From Galbula dea (Eukaryota; Chordata; Aves; Piciformes; Galbulidae): 64,000 nucleotides of DNA. Each line of letters opens with the position of its first letter. Position 1 is the first letter of the stretch. The stretch spans positions 196,623 to 260,622 of the forward strand of contig VWZX01009119.1 in assembly GCA_013399015.1 (NCBI GenBank), in the 5' to 3' direction. Position numbers and translations under genes: made by a program. The notes below the pieces were generated by a model, which saw only the letters and a program-made list of their open reading frames with translations, did no database searches and was not told the DNA's origin. Positions 12,247 to 25,300 of this stretch are shown here, piece after piece.

Positions 12247-13398
12247 TGTGGCCCCGGCTGGGTCCCTGCCCACAGCGGAGCCGGTTCACAGCCCCCGTCC
12301 GGGCCCTTTCCTTGGCGCGGGTGCGACGTTCCTGCTCCTGGCTGACGGGAGCCGAGGCCCCAGCGCTGCTGCTGGGAGGAGCTGTGGCTGACGAGCCCTG
12401 AACTCCACTTCACCCGAGCCTGGCCCAGCTGCCTCCCTCCTGGCTCTGTCCTCTGGCTTTGTTCTCTTGCAGAGCTCCCAGCTGGTGGACGAGCCCTGGG
12501 CAACGGTGATGGGGTCAGGAGCTGCTTTCTGCTGACCTGAGCTCTGCCAGAGCCCGAGGAGGAGCTGGAGCAGCTTTAGTCCTCCTGCCGTGGCTGTAAC
12601 CGCTAATGCCACGCCCCTGCCCCAGGCTGTGGTGGCAATGGGTGTCAGAGGCTGATGCCACCATCAGCCATCCTCCTGGAAGCCCAGGGCTGCTGGGCAT
12701 GGAGCTCTGGGAGTGGGACAGTGCTGGGGCCATGGTGGAGAGTGGTCTGGTCCTCTTCCCATCTTGTCTTAAACGTCTTTGCAGGAGAGGACCGGGGCCA
12801 GGGGCAGCTGCTGCAGAGGCTCAGGGTGTCCCTGCCTGGCTGATTGGGCTGGGGGCACAGGGGATGCTGCTCCATCTGTGCCTCTGCAGGAGGCTTGGTC
12901 CTTCCGCATGCCCTCTCCCTGTGGCCTTCTCCTTTGCTAAGGCAAGTCTGTTGACCTGGGTGATGGAGGTTGCCCCAGGGGTGTAAGAGGGGAGGTGTCA
13001 CCTCAGACAAGGCTGGTGCAAGGACCCCTGGCAGCACCGTTGATAGGAAGCATGGTGCAGATCTACCTCCTCACTCTGCATCCCCTCACGGGGACCAGGC
13101 CAGCACAGGCTGCTTCTGGGCTGCCCCACAGCTGACTGTAGCACTGCCCAAGTCACAGGTCTGTGGCCAGTGACCCTCTGGATCCCCTGGGAGGGCTGCA
13201 GAGAAAGCAGAGGCTTGTCTGGCATGAGAACCACGGGGCTGAGGTCTGCTGTCAGCCTGTGTTCCTGTGGCCAGCTTTGAGGACCATGCAGTGGTGGTGG
13301 GCCACGAAGCGGAGGGTTGTGGAGGTGGTGATGGGCTGGGTCTGGTTGGGGGTCTCTGTGCTGATGGCCCTGCTCACGTGGTGCCTCCCCTCATCCAG
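12247..13398. other. presumed DCHS1 intron with a GC-rich patch
   Basis: A CpG-containing stretch at 12270-12370 stands out from the AT-richer surroundings. No exon is seen before the DCHS1 acceptor at 13397-13398. Confidence 0.45.
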
Positions 13399-16300
13399 GT
13401 GACAGCCACAGATGCAGACAGCGGCACCTTCAGCTCCCTGTCCTACTCCATCGGCTCCGGCATCGGCAGCGTCGTCCCCACGCAGTTCAGCATCGACACG
13501 CACACAGGGCAGCTCTGCACTGTGCAGCCCCTGGACCGCGACGAGGGCATCTCTGCCTACGACTTCACAGTAACCGCTGTCGATGGGGTGAGTGCTCCAG
13601 AGGCCACGCTGCGGTGCTGCTGGCTCGGCACCACGTCAGCAGGGTGTGGGGGGGAGGAACCGGTGTCCTTGTCCCTCTTCTTTGCACCTTCTCCTGTCTG
13701 CTCCTTCCACAGGGTGGCCTAAACTCCATGGTGTACGTGAAGGTTTTCCTGGAGGACATAAACGACAACCGGCCAGTGTTCTACCCTCTGGAGTACGCTG
13801 CAAGCATCAGCACCCAGAGCATGCCTGGCACGGCCGTTCTGAGGGTCACTGCCCACGACAAGGACCAGGGGCTGTATGGGAAGGTGACCTACCGCATCCT
13901 CCTGGGGAACTCGCCACCACTCTTCTCCCTCCACAGGGACACAGGTGAGAGCTCGGGCACAGCCTGAGAAAGCAGCAACCGAAGCTCTGGGGTGCAGGTG
14001 GGGGTAAAATCCAGCCTGGGGTAGCTGCCTGCCAGCCTCAGCAGTACCACCTGCCACCAGAATAGGTCTGTTCCTCTCCCTGCCTCATCTTCCTGCCCTT
14101 AGCTTCATGAGCCTCTGGCAACCCCATCCCAGACTATGTCCCTGACCTCTTATTTCTGCTCCCTGCTCTGCTCCTCATGTGTCTCATCTTCCTTCCTTCC
14201 TCTCCCTCGTTCCCCATCCCTGACTCTCCTTTCCTCCTACACCCTGCTGGCTGTGCCCCACTAGGCTGTGTCTGCCCAGCTCCCTCCTCTCCCTGCTAAG
14301 GTTTTCTCTCTATCCCTGTAGCTCTGTTGCTCTCAGTCTCACCTTTCTCACTGCATCTGCATCTGCTTTGCCATGCTTTGGCCACCAAAGCCAGAGCAGT
14401 TTCTGCTGGGGAGGTACATGGACATGTGGTGCTAGGGGCTCTCAGCAGGATGGGAGGGTGTCCTGCACTCAGGTCCCTCCACGCTGGTCCCTAGCTCCCA
14501 GAATGTGACTGGGATGAGACAGGACTACCAGCCACCCCAGTGCAGAGCCACCTCCTTTCTCAGGCCTATGGAGGATGTTCCTTCTGTTCTACATCTCCTC
14601 CAAGAGCCTCCTATAGCCCAGATCCCACCTGCTGTGGTGATGCTTACCCTGCGCCCATCATTGAAGCCCTCTTACCTCCTTTCCCTCTCCCACCACCTGC
14701 CCTCTGGCTCCTTCTGCCAGCCCTTACCACTGCCTAACCCAGGGCTGGGCTGGAGGCTGAGAAAAGCAGATCTGGGGAGGCTTTCTTTGGGAGGGTTCCT
14801 CTCCTTTAGTCCAGCTCTTCCATGGTGAGCTCCTCTCCGTGACACAACATTGTTTGCTACCCCCTTACGTCTTTCTTCTCAAACCCCTGGTTTGTCCTGG
14901 TCCGTTGGTGCCAGGTGACAGGCAGGGGTGCGGCGCTACGCCCTCTGAGCTGTTGTCTTCCCTAGGTGTCATCTCCCTGTCATGGTCCCTGAGCGGCAAA
15001 GCCAACACGCTGGTGCAGCTGGTGATTGCTGCACAGGATGGCGGGGGCCTGCAGGCACAGCCCAACGCCCACGTTAACATCAGCATCGTGGAGGGCACTG
15101 TCTCGCCCCCTGTCTTTGAGCAAGCTCAGTACTTCTTCACCGTGCCTGAGGATGTGCCACAGGGTGCCAGCGTGGGGACTGTCCGGGCCCAGAACCCTCC
15201 AGGTATGGGCCCATCCCCTCCATATCCAGCCGTGCTCCCTCTCCCTGCATCTCCTGGAAGGTCCAGTTTCAGTTTCCTCACAGAGTTGCTCCACGCACCA
15301 GAGGCACACCCCCCCCCGCTGGCATGCTCCCACGCAGCTTCCTTCTCCCTAACCCCGAGTCTTGTCCACAGGTCACGCTGATGACATCTTCTACTCCATC
15401 TCCTCGGGGGATCCTCATGGCTACTTTTCTGTCGACTCTGCATCCGGGCAGCTCCGTACCAGCCTGCCTCTTGACCACGAGTCCCAGGCACTCCTCGTTC
15501 TGGACATCCAGGCACGAAGCGGTTCACCTCCCGCCTACAGCAACACGCGCGTCAAGATCTCAGTGTCGGACGTCAACGACAATGCTCCGGTATTCCCGGC
15601 CCCCTCTGACTCCATCCTGCTGCCGGAAGCCACCGAGCCAGGGACCACCGTGTACACACTGCAGGCCGAGGACCGCGACAGCGGCGCCAACGGGCAGGTG
15701 CATTACGAGCTGCTATCGGGTGGCGACGGCATCTTCAGCGTGGAACGTTCCTCAGGGGCCGTGCGTCTGCTTGGGGCCCTGCAGTACGAGACCGGAGCTG
15801 CCTACGGCCTGGCCATCGTGGCCCGTGACAGCGGCACTCCGCAGCTCAGCTCCACCTTCACGCTGCTGGTGCATGTGCAAGCCGAGCACGACCACGGGCC
15901 CATCTTCGACACACTCACCTACCGCGTTGAGGTGCGGGAGGGCATCCCCGTCTCCACCCGCTTCCTGCAGGTGCGAGCCCTGGCGCGCGAAGCTGAGCCC
16001 CAGACCCTCACCTACCACCTGCGGGCGGACGGGGACGCTGCTAGCTTCGGTATCGTGCCCGAGAGCGGCTGGCTCTACGTCAAGAGCGCGCTGGATAGGG
16101 AGACCCGCGACCTGTACGTGCTGACGGTGCTGGCCTCCGCGGGGGGCGGCAGCGGTGGCAGTGCCGGGGGGGAAGGCCGGAAAACGGGCACCAGCACTGT
16201 GCGTGTCAGTGTCACCGACGAGAACGACAACAGCCCAAGGCTGAGCGAGGAGAGATACTTCTTCACGGTGGCTGAGAACCAGGCCCCGGGCAGCAGCGTG

Positions 16301-19300
16301 GGGAGGGTGACAGCCAGCGACCGGGACGCGGGGCAGAACAGCCGCCTCGCCTACCGCCTGCTGCAGCATGACCCCAACTTCCTCGTCCATGCTCAGACAG
16401 GTGAGAGGCTTCCTGAGCTGGGTGGAAGGTCCAGGTCTGAGGGGATGGGGTTGGTCTGGGGAGAGGCTGGCAGCGCGTAGGGAGGTTCCTCTCCCTTCCG
16501 CTGAGCACGGGCTCTTCTCCGGAGCCGTCTCTGTGCTGAGCCGTGTCCCCACCTCTCCCTTCCAGGGGAGCTCAGCACCAAGCGTAGCCTGGACCGGGAG
16601 CAGCAGTCCAGCTACCTGCTGCTGGTGATCGTGCAGGACGGGGGAGCGCCACCCCGCAGTGCCACGGGGACTGTCTACATCACGGTGCTGGACGAAAATG
16701 ACAATGCGCCAGCGTTCCTTCATGTGGCCGCTGGCCAGGAGCTGCCTGTGCAGGTAGGGTGTGGGGATAGGTGGCTCTGCAGGGGGATGGAGATGGGCAG
16801 GGGCACCAGGAGTGTTTTGGGCTAGGGGAAAGTTCAGCACAAGCTGCATCTGTACAGCAGCCAGAGAGCAGTCTGGAAAACCTGACTAAGATGTGGTCAG
16901 GTGGGAACGTCCTCAGATCCCTGAGCCCAGAGCAGGTTAGGGCCGCAGAGGGCTCTGAGGCCAAGAGGAGTCACCTGTGGACAGGAGCTCTTGGGTCACA
17001 TGTCTGCAAGGAGGGAAGGGAAAACAGAGCTCCAAGCCTGACCCAGAAGAGCCGGGAGTGGAAAAGATCAGCAAAGACAGAGGCACAGGGTACTGTTAGC
17101 TCCTAGGTCCCATCTCCTGTGTGGGGACACCACAGCAGGTCTCATCTCCTGTGTGGGGACACTGCAGCATGTGTCCTACCAGGGTCTGCAGTGGGTTCCA
17201 GTGTTGGGGACATGAAATGCTGGGAGGGTCCTGCTGGAGCTCAGGAGGACTCTTGTGTGGAGGTACCACCAAAACATCCTTCAGCAGGCAGAGCAAGGCT
17301 GGCACAGACTGAAGGTCCTGAAGGCAGGGACATGCTGTCACAGTTTGGAAGGGAACAGGTATTTGGGCACTTTGGTTTGAAGCTGTCCTGTTAGAACTGC
17401 TGGAGGAGAAGAAAGAGGCACAGAATGAGGCCACTGTTGGTCATGGCCTGGTGTAGGAGAAGGGCTGGGAGGGAAGAGTGATAACTGCGGAGCTTAGCGA
17501 TTCAACACAGACCTGGTGATGTGTCCACATCAGTGTTCAGAGGGAGGTTCCTTTGCCACCACCTTGCTTTAGCACCAGCTAGAGGGGTGTCGCCACTGCA
17601 GGGCTGTGAGAGATGCTCCTCAAGCTCATTGGTGACACTCTGGCTGGGCCAGGAGGTGTTCACACAGGAACTGCTGCAGAAATGGGTCCTTCCAGGGACT
17701 GATCACTAGGACAGAGCAGAGGGAGCACAGGAAAGGATGAAGTGATCTGTTTTCACTGAGGGAATGTCACTGAGAGGGGACTGGTGTTGGTGTCATTGCT
17801 GGTTAGCATCTTCAGATGTCCTGCAGAAGAGGTGACCTATTGCTGGTGTCGCTGGTCTGTTCAAGGGTGTGGAGAGCTCTGAAAGGATCTTGTTTCACTG
17901 TTCAGTTAGGGCAGAAGGTAGGAGATGAAGTCCAGTGGTGTTGACCAGAGAGTGGTGCACATGGCAAAAAGTGACAATGAATGTCACCTACACAAGGGAG
18001 GGCGGTGAAGTGGCCACTGAAGTCCTGGGAGAAGATTGGGTGATCACCATGGATGCTTTGTGACAGTGGCAGCTCCGGGCTCAGCCACCACCAAAAAGGC
18101 AAGCTGTATGCTGAGCTTTGTTAGAGGAGGAACAGAATGAAGGAGAACATCATTACCCAACATCTCCAGTTCCACACACACTCTCTGCCCAGCCTCTGTC
18201 CACTGAACACCCCTAGAGAGGGTTGGAGAAGGACCTTAATGAGATCTCCAGCAGGTAGTGGCTTCCATGCAGCAGGAAAATACTTGAACATTCTGTGGTG
18301 TGGAATAAGCTGCAGGAATACAAGAAGTGTGCAGGGAATGGCACAGGGAAGGTCCTGGGCACAGGAGAATCTGCTTTCTTCACCATGCAAGACCTGGGCA
18401 GCTTGGTAGGAACTGGCCAGGCAGCAGCTTTAAATAAACAAGGGCAGGACTTGTTCATGCAGAACATAATTAAATTGTGAAATCATTTCCAAAAGTTGCA
18501 TGGCTTCAAAATTAGATGAATTCATGGAAAAGAAAAAACTCCCTCAAAGGCTGTTGAACAAAAATATGATCTGTGGCTCAGGAAGTGACTTAGCCACAGG
18601 CTGCTGGAAGTTGGGAACGTTTCACAGGAGGATTGTTCCATACGTTCCCAAGTTCTTGCATCTCCTCTATACATCCAGTGCCAGCCACTGCCTGAGCCAG
18701 GCTGGTGGTGGAGATGGCTCCATGGTCTTTGGGCCAAGCTGGGGTTTTTGTAGCAGCCTCCTCAGAGGGTTGCCATTGACCTGGACAAGCCTCCATGGGA
18801 GCAGCGCTACTGGGGCTGAGGTACTTGCAGAGACCAAAGCACTTCTGTGGCTATTGGTTCTCCTGTGGGTCTGAAACGGCCTTTGGCGTGGAGCCTGTGT
18901 GGGTGATGCTCACTGACACCCACCATGAGCCACTGCCTTCCTCAGTTGGGGCCTGAGTCCATGGGGAAGAGGAGTGTGACCACACAGGTGAAGCAGAAGT
19001 CCCTTGTCCCCTGGCTGAGGGTGACTGGGGACAGCATGGGGACACAGAGGAGGGATGGGAAGGGACCTCCTGAGCACAGCCCTGCTCAGAGGTGTCCTTG
19101 CAGACGCTCCTCACAACCCACCAAGCTATATTTAGGTCTTTTGCCCCCTTCACTGCTGTGAAATGCTGTTCCAGATTCCTTGATCTGGTACTTAGAAACC
19201 ATCTCTTAATTTCCAGCCTAAACTAATTTCTGACAACTTTGTACTCATCTGTTCTTCTGCCAATACTGTGTTTTTGCTTAAGCAGCCCTTCTCTCCCCCT

Positions 19301-22300
19301 GGAATGTCCTCTCCTCTCCCCAGTGTTTACAGAGCATAGTCACATCACGGCTGGGCCTGGATGAATGAGTCCAGCTCCTCTGGGCTCCCCTCCCTGAGCC
19401 ACCAGCCTGGTGCCAGCATCTTGTGCAACAACATTAACACTGGCCTACAAACTTGCTGTCCTCCTCCCTATCTGTCCTCCTTGCAGGAAGGAGCCTGCAG
19501 CCAATTTCCTTGGGTCTATGTTCAGGTTCCATTTGTCCTTTCCATAAATGTGTTGAGGTGTTGCCACAGAGAGATCACCCAATACAGCTGGGTCTGTAGG
19601 AACCCCAGAATCCGGAATGGTGGGGGCTGGAAGGGACCTCTGGAGATCATCCAGTCCAACCCCCCTGCTCCAGCAGGGTCACCCACAGCAGCTTGCCCAG
19701 GATCGCCTCCAGGTGCCTTTGGAATCTCTCCACACAAGGAGACTCCACAGCCTCTCTGCAAAGCCTGGGCCAGGGCTCCAACACCCTCCCACCAAAAAAG
19801 TTTCTCCTCCTGCTCAGGTGGAACCTCCTGGGCTCCAGTTTGTGCCCAGTGCCCCTTGGCCTGTCCCTGAAGGAGCCTGTGGCAGGTCTGCCAGAGGGAG
19901 GTTCTGCCTCACCAGCCCTGCTCCCACCCTGCCCTCTTTGAGGACCAGCTTAGCGGCACTGGGACTTGCTGCAGTGGTGAGCTGCAGTGTGATGGGAGGA
20001 CAGCACCTCAGCCAGGTTACCCCTTTGCCAGCCCGTGCTGTTCAGCCTCGGGCACAGCCTGTGGGTCTCGCTGGGGGTCTGTGGTGGGTGAGGTGCAAGG
20101 CTGGTGTAGGAAGGTCAGATCTTGTACTGTGCTCGGGGTGAGGCTGGAGGGTGTCTGGTGCTGCTCACTGATCCCTGGGCTGTGGTGCAGGTGCTAGAAG
20201 AGAAGCCATCAGGACTTCTGGTGGCCTCACTGCAGGCCAAGGACCCAGACGAGGGCGAGAATGGGACCATCACCTACTCACTGATAGGTAGGAGCCGCAG
20301 GGCTGGTGAACGGGTGCCACTCTGCCTGGCAGACCGTGGGCACTGGGTGCTCATTGCCCCAGCCATGCCCCACCACCCTCCCTTCCCTCTCCATCCCCAC
20401 CTTTCCTTGCCTCTCCCTGCAGCATCTCCCCTTCTTCCTGCAGGTGCCTGGGCAGAACGTTTCACCCTGCATGTGGCCACCGGGGAGCTGCGGACGGCCA
20501 CTGTCCTGCGCCGCTCTGACCGCGCCGAGTACATCTTCACGGTGACGGCCAGCGACCGGGGCACACTGCCTCGCAGCACCTCGGCCAGCGTTCGCATCCA
20601 GGTACCCACCACCTGGGCCCCTGGGGCATGGAACCTGAGAATCCTTTGGGCTGGAAGAGGCCTCTAAGGTCATCAAGTCCAAGAGTTAACTGGCACTGCC
20701 ACGTCACCACTAAACCATGGCCCTCAGCACCACATCTACAGGGCTTGGGAACCCCTCCAGGGATAGGGACTCTACCACTGCCCTGGGCAGCCTCGGCCAG
20801 GCCTTAGCAACTCTTTCTGGGAAGAAATTCTTCCTTGTGGCCAACCTGAACCTTCCCTGGCACAACTTGAGGCTGTTTCCTCTTGTCCTATCCCTTGTTC
20901 CTTGGGAGAAGAGACCAACCCTCACCCTCTTGGTCACCCTCACAGTGAAGACGTGTTTGCTGATGTTCAGAGGGACCTTCCTGTGTCATGTGCCTATGGC
21001 CTCTGGGCCTGGCACTGGACGGCACTGGGAAAAGCCTGGCTCCATCCTCTTGGCACCCTCCCCTGCAGGTCTTGCTGTGCTTTGATAAGATTCCCTAGAG
21101 CCTTCTCTGTCTGTCCTTACCTACCCTGGCTCCCTCCCGGGTGAGGTGCATCTTTTGCCCTGTCAAACCCATCCTCATTCTCAGGTTTTCCAGGTTGCTC
21201 TTTATCTGTTAGGCCACAGGAGTTAGCACCTTGTCCGGGGTGGGACCTTCCAGCCCACACACCCGGTCCTATGCCCCTCACTGCTGCCTCTCCTCGCAGG
21301 TGCTGCCATCCTCGCGGGTGCTGCCGCGGCCTGACGCCACGGTGCTGACCCTGCACCCCCTCGAAGGGGTCAAGCCCGGCTCTGTGATCGGCTCAGTGGC
21401 GTCCCCGGATGCCCCCGCACGAGGGCAGCTGACCTACACCCTGGTGGGAGGCGGTGGGGACGGCACCTTCGTGGTCGACAGCGTGACAGGGGAGATTTAC
21501 GCTGCCCGGGAGCTGGACTACGAGGCCGGGGCACGGCATGTGCTCCAGGTGAGCGCCGAGGACACACAGCAGGGCTACCCCTCCAGCCACCTGGTGCTGG
21601 TCCAGATCCACGTGCAGGACTGCAACGACCAGGCGCCCACCTTCCCTGAGGACCCTGTCACCATTGTGGTGCCCGAGAACACCCAGGCCGGAGCCTCCAT
21701 CTTCACCTTCCAGGCACTGGACGGGGACGGGGTTGGCCCCAACAGCCAAGTGCGCTACGCCTTGCGGCACCAGGAGCCCCCCGGGGCCCCCTTCCAGTTG
21801 GAGAGCCGTTCGGGGCTCCTCACCCTGCGCCAAGGCCTCGACCGTGAGGCTGCCGCCTCCTTCCTCCTGGTGGTGGAGGCCACAGACCAGGCTCGCAACC
21901 TCAGCCAGCGCCGCTCGGCGGCCGTCACTGCCCGCGTCTTTGTCACCGACGAGAACGACAACGCGCCAGCCTTCCTCTCGCCTGCTGCTGTCAGCGTCAT
22001 GGAGGACCAGCCCACAGGCTTCGTGGTCCTGCACGTGGTGGCCCAGGACAACGACCTGGGGGAGAATGGGCGTGTGAGCTACTCCTTGCGAGCGGGCAAT
22101 GGTGACGGTCGCTTCCACCTTAACCCTGGCACCGGTGAGGGCTCGGGACGCTGTGGGGGATGCAGGGCCTACCTGGGAGGAGGATGTGGGCTGGGAACCC
22201 CAAGGAGAGACTCTGGAGGGTATTGCTGTCCCTGGCCCACCCCAAGTGCCTGTGTGCCTGTGGCCAGCAGTGGTGGCAATGGCTCTGTCCCAGGGATGGT

Positions 22301-25300
22301 TGGCTCCAGTGCCCATGATCCCAGCCGCCCTCTCCCTGTGCCCACAGGTGCTCTCTCCATCGTGCGGGCACTGGACCGGGAGGAGGTGGCACAGCACAAC
22401 CTGACTGTGGTGGCCATGGACCACGGCTTTCCTCGCCGCTCTGCCACGCAGCTCCTCTCCGTGCTGGTGCTGGATGTCAATGATGAGGCTCCCACTTTTG
22501 AGAAGCCTGAGTATGAAGCGCATGTCATGGAGAACTTGCCAGCTGGCAGCCCTGTACTGCAGGTGCTGGCCATGGACCATGACCTGGGTGAGGACACGGG
22601 GCAAGGGTGAGCCTAGCTTGGTCAGGGCTCCTTCTGGAGATGTAGCAGCCAGGAGCAGCTGCATTCTGCTGCCTTCCACCTGGCTGACTGCTAAGGGAAG
22701 GATCATCACCCAGCCTGGAGATCAGGGGTGGGAGGAGCTGAGAGGAGAGCAGAGACAGGGGCTCCCTCTGCTCCCCAGGACAATGGTCTTTGTACCTTGG
22801 AGGTTCTTTGACCCATCTTCCCTTCCACAAGCTGGGCTGGACTGGGCTGGGACCCCCTCCCACCACATCTCTGCCACAGGTTCCCTCACCAGGGAGTGAA
22901 ATCACCCTCTCCCACCCCCTGCAAGACCCCTGGGTGGGAAGCCCAGGAGATGCATCCAAGTGAGAGGCTGCTGGGCTGCCCTCAACCCACCTTCCTCCTG
23001 CCTGCAGGTGCCAACGGGCAGGTGACCTATGGGGGTCTCTCTGGGGAGCCTTTCTCCATCGACCCCCAGACAGGACTTATTGTCACTACTCGTGCCCTGG
23101 ATCGTGAGGAGCAGGAGCAGCACATGCTGATGGGTAGGGCTGCAAGAGGGGTGCCGTGGCTGGGGGGAAGAGGGGTGCTCCCTGCTGCTGGGGTGGGACA
23201 GTGCTGTGGAGGGGGGGGCAGTCCGTGGGAGGTGGTGGGGTTTGTGGGGCACGAGGGTGGCTGGGTGGGTTGAGCATATGGGAATGCTCAGTGTGAGCAG
23301 TGCTGGAGTCACCATTCCCAGAGGGGTTGAAAAGCCCTGGAGGTGTGGTGCTGAGGGATGCTGTTTAGTGGTGACCTGGCGGAGCTGGGGAATGGTTAGA
23401 TTTGATGATCTTAAAGGTCTCTTCCAACCCAAACCATTCCCTGACTCTCTGACTGCTGGTGGTCCCAAGCCTGGCTGCCCCTGTGACTGTCTGAGCACCT
23501 GCCTGTGCCAGCCTGGAGAGCAGATCCCAGTCAGCAGGGTGGGCTAAGGTGCTCTTGCTGTGGCCCTGCAGTCTACGCACGTGACGGGGGCCTGCCCCCC
23601 AACCTCTCCAAGGCCACAGTGCGGGTAACAGTGGGGGATGAGAATGACCACGCACCGCACCTGGAGAGCGAGTCCTGCTCAGTGGAGGTCCCCGAGAACC
23701 AAAGCCGCGTGGCACTCTACACACTGCGGGCCACCGACCCCGACGGAGGCGACAACGGGCGCTTGGAATACCACGTGGCAGGTGAGGACCCTGGCGAGCT
23801 CCGAGGCTTCCTCCTCAGCAGTGGCTGAGCACTGGGAGCTCTTGGAGACGCTTCTTACATGCCCATAGCCAGACCAAGGAGGTCCAGTCCCACCGGGGCC
23901 CTGAAAAGAACAGCTCATTCTCCTGTCCCTGCCAGGCCACGGTGGGGTGGACCCCTGATGTTCCCTGGGCAGCACAGGGCAGGTCCCTCCTTGTGGCAGC
24001 TATAGTCACGCTGCCTTCTTACTCCCTCTCCTCTTTTCCAGATGGAGACCCTGGGCAGGATTTCAGCCTAGACCCAGTCTCTGGTGTCCTCTCTACGGCA
24101 CGTGCCCTTGACCGGGAGCAAGTCCCTTCCTACAGCCTCACAGTGGTGGTGCAGGACCACGGCTCTCCCCCACGCAGCGCCACTATGGCAGTGGCTGTGC
24201 GGGTGCTGGACCTCAACGACAACGCACCCCATTTTGCCCAGGCCACTTATGTGGTGGAGGTGCCTGAGGACTTGCCTGTGGGTGCCCTGGTGCTGCAGCT
24301 GGTGGCCGAGGACCCTGACGAGGGCACCAACGGGCAGGTCTCCTACTACCTGGGGAACGAGTCACTCGGCATGTTCCACGTCGAGCAGCAGAGTGGGCGC
24401 ATCAGGAGCACCCAGGCCTTGGACCGGGAACGTCAACCCAGCTACAGCTTCCTGGCCAAGGCAGTGGACTCGGCACCATGGGAGCCCAAAAGCGCCACTG
24501 TGCGCATCACGGTCACCGTGCGCGATGTCAATGACCATGCCCCGGCCTTCCTGCAGAGCCCACTCACCATCAGCCTGTCCCGCCACGCTCCGCTCAAGCA
24601 GGTGGTGGCCACCATGAGAGCAGAGGACCGGGATGCGGGCGCCAACGCTTCCATCCTCTACCGCCTAGCCACCCCTAACCCTGCCTTTGCTGTCAACTCC
24701 TACACTGGGGACATCCAGCTACTGCAGCCCCTGGGCTCCCTTGGCCAGCGCCAGCGAACGCTCTTTGTCCTGGCCACGGACCTGGGGCAGCCAGCGCTCT
24801 CCTCCACCGGGGTGGTGGTCATCCTGCTGCAGGAGGAGCCCTACCGGGGACTGCACTTCCCCCGTGGCACCAGCGATGTGGCCCTGCCTGAAAACACTGC
24901 CCCAGGTACCAGCTGGGCAGAGTGACTGGCAAAGGTTGGGGTGGGATGGAACAGGACAGGAGAGGATGTGGGTGCTAGGCTGGCTGTGGGGAGAGAAGCT
25001 CAAACTCTGGAGTGCTGCAGGGTCCTCATGATGCTTTTGGGTGTACCCGAGGGGCTGCAGGCTCTGACCGGTGCCCAGGCTGCTCAGGGTGGTGACCCCT
25101 GTGGCTTTGCCTCGAGGTGGTCAGATCTCTGGAGGCAGCCACAGGTGCCCCATTGCTTCTGGACGGTCTCCACGGGGCATGGTGAGACCATAGAGGAGGC
25201 ATGGACAGGCTCCATGAGTCCTGGTCCTCATCCCAGCACCACCATTTGCTCCTGTGTCCCTTGGCAGCAGAGTCCTTGGGCAGACCTGTGCTCCGTCTGG

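Larger units (their letters stand above)
16754..20190. other. DCHS1 intron (3.4 kb)
   Basis: The longest DCHS1 intron inside the window apart from the leading one. It holds an old LINE fragment and an antisense CR1 copy. Elsewhere no coding segment is seen, and the flanking exons join in frame (phase 0 donor after CAG at 16753, acceptor before GTG at 20191). Confidence 0.8.

Noticed and set aside
21393..22709. 438-residue and similar minus-strand frames over DCHS1 (also 15752-16849)
   Set aside because: Antisense shadows of DCHS1 cadherin exons with third-position GC bias. No family resemblance.
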